Below the pieces are notes generated by a model. That model saw only the letters and a program-made list of their open reading frames with translations, made no database searches and had not been told where the DNA came from. From assembly GCA_910576855.1 (NCBI GenBank), contig CAJTJP010000004.1, forward strand, positions 64,497-128,496: DNA of 64,000 nt, in the 5' to 3' direction. Numbering within the stretch: position 1 is the first letter of the stretch; the number at the start of each line of letters is the position of its first letter. The stretch comes from Erysipelotrichales bacterium (GTDB lineage Bacteria > Bacillota_I > Bacilli_A > Erysipelotrichales > Erysipelotrichaceae). Below, in pieces: positions 53,765 through 60,924 of the stretch. A program made the translations under genes and the position numbers.

Positions 53765-55309
53765 CTACACACTCGGCAGCTGCTTCATTTGTTTTTTGAT
53801 TTCCTTTGCAACTACCGTTGACAGGTTGCCTAAGCGAATCAAATATCCGTCCTTCGATTCCAAAATCAAATACGCACCCTCTGCACGCAATGCGTCAAAA
53901 TCGACTTTGTCACGGTGATGCAGCTCTACGGTGAGTTTATCGGGAGTTGATGTCAATACACGAATATTTTCAAATCCTCCCAGTGCCTTTACAACTCTGT
54001 GCGTAATTTCTTTGCGGGTAGACAGATTGAACAGACTGACAGAAAAGTGCTTAAAATAGGTTCGTGTGAGTAAAAAGAACACCAACATAACCGTTAATCC
54101 GATAGTGATCATCATGCCGAATGAATAGCTCATATCGGGATTTCTGATGAACGGAAATAAATCCAACAGTGAGCCGGGATTCGCTACCATCAGTGAGCCC
54201 TCAAACCAATATCCGATTGAAACCCCTGCCATCTGCAGACCCGCATACAGCAGTCCGACAATCAACAGATATACGATATATAACAACGGTGCCAATATCA
54301 ACATAAGAATTTCCATCGGCAGTGAATTGCCGCAAATGATTGATAAGGCAATCGCAATCGCGAAAAACAGAAAGTATCTTTTACGATCTCTTTTGCTGTC
54401 CACAAGAGAATAATACCCCAATAAAAAGCCCGGAATCAAAAAGATATTGATCAGATAATACGGAGTCAAAAGATGACCGGCATTGGTCGTTACGATACCT
54501 AAATTTTGATACGCATACCATGTATTGACATCTCCCAAATAAGGGATACCGAAATTATCTGTGGCACTTCCTCCGAGCTCTCCCAACCAAAATGCACTTC
54601 GCGGAATTTCCTGCAGCGATAATATTGCCGATACGCGCTCGCTGATTCCGTATAGGAACAAATTGATCGGACTCAGTAAGTCATGAGCTAAGAAGTTGTA
54701 GAAATAGTTGATTCCCGTAATGACAAGCGGCCAGCCAAACGCAAACACAATCCCTGCCAAAACCGAAAAGAACACACTCAATATCATTGCCCACGCATCA
54801 TGATCGATAAAGGACAAAATCCCGTGCATCGAATAATGCCGTGATTTCAGATAGCTGTACATTGTGATAACATAAGCAACGATCAAAGAAAGAATACCTG
54901 TATTATAAGGAATTCTTGTTACTTCTTCAAAGATACTGTCGGCATGAAAGCTGATCTGAATACCGAGCATATTTCCGTAAAAATAGCTTGGTGCATCATT
55001 GTTTTCTAAAAACAGAATCACAAGGCTTATCACCACATAACTCACAAAGCCGATAAATACCGGCACTGCATCCTCAAATTTTCTTGTCAGTATCACTAAA
55101 AATACAAGCAGCGGAAATATTTGAATCAAAAAACCGCCGCTGTATCGCATTATTTCACTGATAAGGATAACGACTTCATTTTTCACATCCCACATATAGC
55201 TGATATTAGGGTTAATGATTGAATTTCCGATGCCTAAAAGGACGGTCGCAAAAAACAACACCTTTAGCGGAAATTGTATATATTCCAACATGGCATGCCA
55301 TTTTGCCAT
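53765..55309 (-). CDS. PTS EIIC-like membrane protein with Cys-less EIIB-like tail
   Basis: A 514-residue protein. Residues about 1-430 form ten or so hydrophobic helices with the layout of glucose-superfamily EIIC, including the loop SAFWLGELGGSATDNFG and the later PLVITGINYFYN. Residues about 440-510 match the EIIB fold of that superfamily: VVKALGGFENIRVLTSTPDK, LTVELHHRDKVDFDALRAEG, AYLILESKDGYLIRLGN. In active EIIB a phosphorylated Cys sits where this protein reads LTSTPDK, and no Cys is present in the tail. It therefore cannot phosphorylate sugar in the normal way. Possible roles are a sensor or a transporter without group transfer. GAGGTGA precedes the start. Confidence 0.8.
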   Translation of the reverse strand: MAKWHAMLEYIQFPLKVLFFATVLLGIGNSIINPNISYMWDVKNEVVILISEIMRYSGGFLIQIFPLLVFLVILTRKFEDAVPVFIGFVSYVVISLVILFLENNDAPSYFYGNMLGIQISFHADSIFEEVTRIPYNTGILSLIVAYVITMYSYLKSRHYSMHGILSFIDHDAWAMILSVFFSVLAGIVFAFGWPLVITGINYFYNFLAHDLLSPINLFLYGISERVSAILSLQEIPRSAFWLGELGGSATDNFGIPYLGDVNTWYAYQNLGIVTTNAGHLLTPYYLINIFLIPGFLLGYYSLVDSKRDRKRYFLFFAIAIALSIICGNSLPMEILMLILAPLLYIVYLLIVGLLYAGLQMAGVSIGYWFEGSLMVANPGSLLDLFPFIRNPDMSYSFGMMITIGLTVMLVFFLLTRTYFKHFSVSLFNLSTRKEITHRVVKALGGFENIRVLTSTPDKLTVELHHRDKVDFDALRAEGAYLILESKDGYLIRLGNLSTVVAKEIKKQMKQLPSV

Positions 55310-55585
55310 AGTATCACCTCACCCTATAATGATACCATGTTGATATGCTTACTTCAAATATTTTTTCAATGACTTTTCTTACAACATTCAAGTAGAATCG
55401 TTTTAGTTATGGTATAATAATGATTGAAACAATAAAAACGGAAGCTACAGCATGTTTTCAGCAGTTATATGCGGTTATCCATATGGATAATGATTGTTTT
55501 ATGTGTCGATCACGGCTATAGTGTTAGATTTATCTTATTTTATCAATATCTGAAATGATATAATTGAAGCAGTAGATCAGCTCAG
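55310..55585. other. Divergent intergenic region
   Basis: About 280 bases between the divergent EIIC-like and SEDS genes. No element other than the SEDS promoter at its right edge is recognised. Confidence 0.4.
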
Positions 55586-55613
55586 TTGTACACCCTATGT
55601 AATATACTATAAA
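55586..55613 (+). promoter_or_regulatory. Promoter of the SEDS gene
   Basis: TTGTAC at 55586-55591 and TATAAA at 55608-55613, spacer 16; the start codon is 22 bases beyond. Confidence 0.5.
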
Positions 55614-55635
55614 TATAAGGAAAGGAGCAAAGCTT

Positions 55636-56865
55636 ATGAATCAATCACTGTTAAAGGTAAAGGAACCGAAAAAGTATGATATCGTCTTAGTCGGCATTCT
55701 TGTGATTATGGCTTTGACAAGCTTTGTTTCTATCTATAGTGCCTTTGCGTTGATTACCTCTGAGAATCCTGCTTTTCTTTTGATGAAGCAGATCATGTGG
55801 TACGGCTTAGGCTTTATCGTAATGGCTGTTATTATGTACTTGGGTAATGATGTGCTTTATAATTTCGCAAAGTTGGCTTACTGGGTGCTGCTCGGTGCTT
55901 TGATTTATTTGTTTATCAGTAAGTATATTGTCAGTCGCTTTATGGGATACGGGCATAATTTACCGTTTGTAACACCGATCAACGGTGCGACCTCATGGTT
56001 TCAATTTCCCGGAATCGGTTCCTTTCAACCCAGTGAGTTTATGAAGGTCGTATTGATTATGATTACGGCAGGTATTATCGATGAACACAATACAAATAAA
56101 ATCGTTGATTCCTATGAAAGTGATATTCAGCTTTTTATAAAGGTATTCAAGTGGGCATTACCGCCGCTATTGTTGATTTTTATTCAGCCGGATACGGGTG
56201 TGTGTATCATTATATTGTTTTCTTTGGTGATGATGCTGGCTTGTTCGGGAATTAAAAACTTCTGGTTAGTTTGCGGAATCGTGTTGTTTGTGTTGATCCT
56301 CGGCGGTTTCTTTTATCTTTATTTGTTTAATCATTCCTTGTTGACTTCCTTGTTTGGAAGTGACAGCTTATATAAGCTTGATCGCATCAAGGGTTGGCTC
56401 GATCCCGAGTCTGATATCCTGCATACAGGTAACCAGCTGTATACTGCATTGATGGCAATGGGCTCTGCCGGTCTGACCGGTCATGGGCTGCAGCAATTTC
56501 TGATTCAAATTCCTGAGGCGCAGACGGATTTTATCTTTGCGGTAATCGGGCAAAGTTATGGCTTGATGGGCACTTTATTTACAGTGATGCTTTGTTTAAG
56601 TCTTGACTTAAAACTGTTGCGAATTGCGAGCTTAACGAAAACAACAAAGGATAAATATTATATTTCCGGTGTGTTGGGAATGCTGCTGTTTCAGCAGTTT
56701 CAAAATATCGGTATGATTATCGGCCTGTTGCCGATTACCGGAATCACGCTGCCGTTTATCTCCTACGGCGGCTCGTCTTTGCTTTCCTATTTTATCGCGA
56801 TCGGTATTGTATGCAACACAAGTGCCAAAGCTCATAAGCTCTCAGATTATGTTTATGAAACCTAA
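55636..56865 (+). CDS. SEDS peptidoglycan polymerase (RodA/FtsW/SpoVE family)
   Basis: A 409-residue membrane protein with about ten helices. Signatures: NGATSWFQFPGIGSFQPSEF with the catalytic-loop context, QPDTGVCIIILFSL, and PITGITLPFISYGGSSLLSY near the end. SEDS proteins are glycosyltransferases that polymerise lipid II with a class B PBP. No such PBP is adjacent, so RodA, FtsW or SpoVE cannot be separated by context; the P-GI(S)-F sequence is closest to RodA in feel. AAAGGAG precedes ATG 55636. Confidence 0.9.
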   Translation: MNQSLLKVKEPKKYDIVLVGILVIMALTSFVSIYSAFALITSENPAFLLMKQIMWYGLGFIVMAVIMYLGNDVLYNFAKLAYWVLLGALIYLFISKYIVSRFMGYGHNLPFVTPINGATSWFQFPGIGSFQPSEFMKVVLIMITAGIIDEHNTNKIVDSYESDIQLFIKVFKWALPPLLLIFIQPDTGVCIIILFSLVMMLACSGIKNFWLVCGIVLFVLILGGFFYLYLFNHSLLTSLFGSDSLYKLDRIKGWLDPESDILHTGNQLYTALMAMGSAGLTGHGLQQFLIQIPEAQTDFIFAVIGQSYGLMGTLFTVMLCLSLDLKLLRIASLTKTTKDKYYISGVLGMLLFQQFQNIGMIIGLLPITGITLPFISYGGSSLLSYFIAIGIVCNTSAKAHKLSDYVYET

Positions 56866-56970
56866 TGAGCAGCATCTGCTGATTGCTTTCGTATTTCGTT
56901 GAAGGTTTCTAACTATATTGCTTTGCTTAGTTGAGCTACTTGTTTGACAGCAGTTTCCTTATCTTTTCAT

Positions 56971-57022
56971 AAAAAGCATTATCTGAATTCTCCACAGAGG
57001 AAAACAGATAATGCTTATTTAA
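56971..57022. terminator. Bidirectional terminator between SEDS gene and nadK
   Basis: AAGCATTATCTG pairs with CAGATAATGCTT around a loop of about 19 bases, with A and T tracts on both sides. Confidence 0.75.
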
Positions 57023-57112
57023 TTATCATTTTATATTATTATAATTTTATAATATATTGTAGCAGCTCATTTGTTAGGCTTTGATATTCATCAAAAGTTT
57101 GATCTTACCGCA

Positions 57113-57883
57113 TTAATAAAGGTTCTTTAATCGCTTTAAATAACTATACTCACGATAGCGGGCAAAACGCACCCCATGATTTGAGGTCGTGCAGGTTACT
57201 TTATAAACGCCCTCTAATGACTCATGCCTATGGTCGAAGCAAAGCAGTGCATCCGAAAAATCATCACTGACAAACTCAACAATTCGATCCGGTTTTAGAA
57301 TATACGGATTCCCTAAAGAGCGATGCTTACTATGCTGAATCGCCGTAATCTCTGCCATCTGCATTAATGAAATCCCGCTGTCGATCACTGCTCCGCCAAG
57401 ACTTCGATTGTACGCAGTCGATCCTGCTTGTGTGCTCAAACAAACGCCTGAACCCCAGCATGTTTCAAACTGTTCATTATCTACAAGCACGTCAATCACC
57501 TGTGTTCGTTTTACATTCTCAATACGCATTTCGTTCAACGCATAATATTCTGCTTGATTGGTATTGATTTGCAGCAGCCTTGAACAAAAGATTTTAGGCT
57601 CTTTCGTTTTGATATCATTGATAAAGACATCGTATTCATCCTCGGTATAATCAGTAAAAAAGCCAAGCGTACCGGTATGTATTCCGACAAAGTTAACGTG
57701 ATCCAGCCGATCCAAATACTTCTGAACAGCATATAACAGTGTTCCGTCTCCGCCGATAAAAATAACTGTGTCGGGTTCTTCTCTGTTTTCTGTCCATCCA
57801 TACTGTAATAACTCATCTAATATTTTTTTCTCTAATTTCTTTGATTTTTCATTTTTTTTAGCAACGGTAATAAACTTTTGCAC
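57113..57883 (-). CDS. nadK: NAD kinase
   Basis: A 256-residue enzyme making NADP from NAD and ATP. Signatures: IFIGGDGTLLYAVQKY, GIHTGTLGFFTDY, ALNEMRIENV with the catalytic-loop NE, and STQAGSTAYNRSLGGAVI. Length is typical of the short Bacillota NadK. It faces the CYTH gene divergently, a common pairing in Bacillota where YjbK, YjbM and NadK cluster. Confidence 0.94.
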   Translation of the reverse strand: MQKFITVAKKNEKSKKLEKKILDELLQYGWTENREEPDTVIFIGGDGTLLYAVQKYLDRLDHVNFVGIHTGTLGFFTDYTEDEYDVFINDIKTKEPKIFCSRLLQINTNQAEYYALNEMRIENVKRTQVIDVLVDNEQFETCWGSGVCLSTQAGSTAYNRSLGGAVIDSGISLMQMAEITAIQHSKHRSLGNPYILKPDRIVEFVSDDFSDALLCFDHRHESLEGVYKVTCTTSNHGVRFARYREYSYLKRLKNLY

Positions 57884-57940
57884 AGAATCACTTCCTTTTC
57901 TGTCTTATCTATTGTATCATAACATAGGCGGTGATGAAAT

Positions 57941-58501
57941 ATGAATCTTCATTTTGAGAAGGAATTTAAAATACTTTTAAGTAAAGAACAGTTTATTACC
58001 TTATTGAAGCAGTTTCCTCAGGCTGTATTCAAAAAGCAGGTCAATACATATTACGATACGGCGGATATGTACATTCGTCAGCACATCGGTGCGATGAGAA
58101 TTCGTGAATTTGACAATCGATTCATATTCACTTTAAAGCAGCGTTGTGCGGATAAAGAAGGCGTAAATGAGCATGAATGCTTTGTGAGTGAGAATACACC
58201 GGCAGTATTTGAATCGGAACAGGTACAGACTTTGATGAAATCATTCAAAATAACTCAACCAATTATTGAGATTGCTTCTTTGACAACCTATCGTGCTGCA
58301 GTTCCTTTGGATTATGCCGAGCTTTGTCTTGATTATAATGAATATAACGGAATATGTGATTATGAGCTTGAATATGAATATTTACAAGAGCATGACGGCT
58401 TAACAGTTTTTAACAAAATTTTATCATTGGTGAATTTGAAATATGAAAGTAACTGCATGTCTAAGATTCAACGTGCTATGATAAACAGAGAAAACGGTTG
58501 A
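57941..58501 (+). CDS. CYTH domain protein (YjbK-like triphosphatase)
   Basis: A 186-residue CYTH tunnel protein. The diagnostic ExExK is present as EKEFK at residues 6-10. The basic and acidic strand pairs follow: YYDTADMYIRQHIGAMRIRE, FIFTLKQRCADKEGVNEHEC, ELCLDYNEYNGICDYELEYE. Such proteins hydrolyse triphosphates such as inorganic triphosphate. ATG 57941 has GGTGATG ahead. It is divergent from nadK and almost touches the DUF1294 gene. Confidence 0.88.
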   Translation: MNLHFEKEFKILLSKEQFITLLKQFPQAVFKKQVNTYYDTADMYIRQHIGAMRIREFDNRFIFTLKQRCADKEGVNEHECFVSENTPAVFESEQVQTLMKSFKITQPIIEIASLTTYRAAVPLDYAELCLDYNEYNGICDYELEYEYLQEHDGLTVFNKILSLVNLKYESNCMSKIQRAMINRENG

Positions 58502-58502
58502 T

Positions 58503-58817
58503 ATGACTATGATAAACAATTACACATTAATGGAATCAATTCCAGAAGGATTTTTATATCTTTATATTTTTTTATTTATTATCAACCTTATCGCATTTTT
58601 ATGTATGTTTATTGATAAGCGAAGAGCTGTCCTGCATCGTTGGCGAATCAGCGAAGCAACTCTTATCCTGTTGGCATTATTCGGAGGGTCGTTAGGAGTA
58701 TTATTTGGAATGATTGCATTCCACCATAAAACAAAAAAGCTTCGCTTTGTGTTCGGTATACCTTTTATCATTCTAATTCAATTCTTATTGATTTGTTACG
58801 GCAGAGCACTGATATAA
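58503..58817 (+). CDS. DUF1294 family membrane protein
   Basis: A 104-residue protein with three hydrophobic helices (about 17-35, 55-75, 83-101). The DUF1294 pattern is MFIDKRRAVLHRWRISEATL, LLALFGGSLGVLFGMIAFHHKTKK. The family is widespread and uncharacterised. The ATG one base after the CYTH stop suggests coupling. Palindrome site F lies in its first codons. Confidence 0.8.
   Translation: MTMINNYTLMESIPEGFLYLYIFLFIINLIAFLCMFIDKRRAVLHRWRISEATLILLALFGGSLGVLFGMIAFHHKTKKLRFVFGIPFIILIQFLLICYGRALI
58531..58544 (+). repeat. Palindrome family site F, inside the DUF1294 gene
   Basis: TGGAATCAATTCCA, exact core, codons 10-14 of the DUF1294 protein. Confidence 0.75.
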
Positions 58818-58948
58818 TAAAAAAATAATCAAGAGGTTTTCTTTTGCTTATTTTTATGTTTATAGTTTTTGATTTCTTAAAGTTTTCTTTTCAGGACAAG
58901 ATAGAGAACGCGGCAATGAAATGTTTTTCTCTCTTGCCTTCGGCAATT

Positions 58949-59869
58949 TTATAACTTTATGATCCTAAATGATATCCCAAGCTTTTCACACATTCGGATT
59001 GCTTCCTTATTTTTATCATCAAACAGTATGCTCACTTTGGACGATGAATTTTTATCCGTGAGCTCTTGCTGATATAGCTTTGCTTTTGCTGTCGCATACA
59101 ACAGACTGCGTCTCCATGCTTTTATGGTGATAATACATGGTATAAAGAATTGACACCGTGTACTTTCTATTATAAAAAAATCATTTTCTGCGCCTGATAG
59201 ATAGACTCCATTGGTATCTTTTAAAATCGAATTCACAAATGCGGTGATCCTTCGCTTCTCATAATTTGTATAGATATCTTGCGTATAACGATCATGAAGC
59301 TGCTGAATACTGATAATATCTGCATCATTTTGTATTACTTCATCTCTTCTTTCAACAAAGGTGCTCCATAGATCGATTCCTATTTCCATTCCTTTTTTCA
59401 TGATTTTCCATGATAGTTCACTATCCTCTTGATCCAAGTAAATATAGCTTTCTACCCTTTTTGATACTTGATGATCCAGCTCACTCAAATAAATCGGTGA
59501 TTGGAAAAAGATGACCTGTTCCAATAAAAGACAGTAAATTTTATCAGGCAGTGTATGCTGCTTGTGGTATTTCATTATCGCGCGGATAAATTGCTGCTGA
59601 CTCCCATAACCGCATTTTGATTCATATTTTTTCCATATGCTTTTTACACTCCCTGAAGTGTCGCCGCTGTATCGAGCATATCCAACGATTCCTTTTTCTT
59701 TTTGTTTTCCCTTCTCTGTTCCTTTTGTTAAGAAAAACAAATAATCACCGTGATTAAAATTTTGAAATTTCCGCTGCCAGCTGAAGCGCCAAAATACAAT
59801 TTCACTGCTTCCGTGCAGTCGATGATATTCAATCATTTCATGATTCGTAATGTAAGCGATTGAGGACAT
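58949..59869 (-). CDS. Unrecognised protein with PUA/EVE-like N terminus
   Basis: A 306-residue protein. ATG 59869 is chosen because GAGGTG lies six bases ahead; an open frame extends to 59965 without a ribosome site. The first 90 residues (VFWRFSWQRKFQNFNHGDYL, FFLTKGTEKGKQKEKGIVGY) have the W, GD.LFF and I.GYAR arrangement seen in EVE/ASCH-type PUA-like domains that hold modified bases. That is a resemblance by eye only. A helical middle follows. The C-terminal part (CIITIKAWRRSLLYATAKAK, KVSILFDDKNKEAIRMCEKL) could be a small nuclease-like or ligand domain. It stands alone between nadK-side genes and recR. Confidence 0.6.
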   Translation of the reverse strand: MSSIAYITNHEMIEYHRLHGSSEIVFWRFSWQRKFQNFNHGDYLFFLTKGTEKGKQKEKGIVGYARYSGDTSGSVKSIWKKYESKCGYGSQQQFIRAIMKYHKQHTLPDKIYCLLLEQVIFFQSPIYLSELDHQVSKRVESYIYLDQEDSELSWKIMKKGMEIGIDLWSTFVERRDEVIQNDADIISIQQLHDRYTQDIYTNYEKRRITAFVNSILKDTNGVYLSGAENDFFIIESTRCQFFIPCIITIKAWRRSLLYATAKAKLYQQELTDKNSSSKVSILFDDKNKEAIRMCEKLGISFRIIKL

Positions 59870-59992
59870 TGCCATCACCTCATTTCCTTTTTCAAGTGTA
59901 AGTAATTGCATATTATCGCATATCTCAAAAGCTGTTTTCATTGTGCAGCTGTTTTCTATCTCCATTGTATCATGTATGAATATGAATATAAA

Positions 59993-60018
59993 GAAAAAAG
60001 AGGCATTTCTGCCCCCTT
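59993..60018 (-). terminator. Terminator after recR
   Basis: On the minus strand GGGGCA pairs with TGCCTC (one G-U) around GAAA, followed by six T. Confidence 0.6.
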
Positions 60019-60612
60019 TTATTCCATTTTCTTTCTACCCTCTAATGCTTTTATTAAGGTCAATTCGTCTGCGTAATCTAAATGACCGCCCATTGGCAAG
60101 CCATGCGCAATACGCGTAACACTTATCGGATATTTTTCTAGTCGTTTCGCCAAATACAACGCTGTTGTTTCACCTTCCACAGTAGGATTCGTCGCTATGA
60201 TAACTTCCTTCGTTGTATCATTTATACGATTCAGTAAAGATTGGATATTGATATCCTCAGGCAAGATACCTTTAGCTGTTGAAATTACTCCGTTCAACAC
60301 GTGATAGACACCGCTGAATTCATTTGTTTTCTCCATTGCGATAACATCCCGCGGACTTTGAACAACACATATAATACCATGATTTCTGTTCGTATCCTCA
60401 CAAACAGGACATTTGGTATTCTCAGCCAGATTCCCGCATACCTCGCATGTATGAATTTGTTCCTTCATATCAATCAATGCTGTAATCATGCGATTGATAT
60501 CCTCTTTATCCCAATCCAACACATCAAACGCATAGCGCTCTGCAGTCTTTGCGCCTACACCCGGCAGTTTTTGAAATAAATCTACCACTGACGCAAATTT
60601 CTTTGGATACAT
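60019..60612 (-). CDS. recR: Recombination mediator RecR
   Basis: A 197-residue protein that works with RecO and RecF to load RecA. HhH region at the N terminus (FQKLPGVGAKTAERYAFDVL), zinc finger CEVCGNLAENTKCPVCED, then a Toprim domain (VIATNPTVEGETTALYLAKRL) and the C-terminal RIAHGLPMGGHLDYADELTL. Its start overlaps the ebfC stop (TAATG). End of the dnaX-ebfC-recR unit. Confidence 0.97.
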   Translation of the reverse strand: MYPKKFASVVDLFQKLPGVGAKTAERYAFDVLDWDKEDINRMITALIDMKEQIHTCEVCGNLAENTKCPVCEDTNRNHGIICVVQSPRDVIAMEKTNEFSGVYHVLNGVISTAKGILPEDINIQSLLNRINDTTKEVIIATNPTVEGETTALYLAKRLEKYPISVTRIAHGLPMGGHLDYADELTLIKALEGRKKME

Positions 60613-60920
60613 TAGAATCCTCCCGGCAGTTTAACTCCACCTGTCATTTTTTTCATAACCTTATCCTTTTCATCAGTTGCCTGCTTCATCGCATCATTTA
60701 CTGCACTAACTAATAATTCTTGTAAGGTTTCTTTTTCCTCAACTTTCAACAGATCCTCCTGAATTTCAATTTGTGTAACCTCCAAAGTTCCCTGAACAGT
60801 AACCTTTATCAGGCCTCCTGCCATTGTTGACTCATAGGTATGCTCCTTTAATTCTGATTCAGCCTTGTTAAGCTCCTTTTGCATTTTCTGTGCTTGTTTT
60901 AATAATGCCTGCATATTCAT
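60612..60920 (-). CDS. ebfC: Nucleoid-associated protein EbfC/YbaB
   Basis: A 102-residue dimeric DNA-binding protein. The helix MQALLKQAQKMQKELNKAES is followed by GGLIKVTVQGTLEVTQIEIQ and a helical tail ending in GGVKLPGGF. GGAGG precedes ATG 60920. Position between dnaX and recR is the standard arrangement. Confidence 0.95.
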   Translation of the reverse strand: MNMQALLKQAQKMQKELNKAESELKEHTYESTMAGGLIKVTVQGTLEVTQIEIQEDLLKVEEKETLQELLVSAVNDAMKQATDEKDKVMKKMTGGVKLPGGF

Positions 60921-60924
60921 AATT

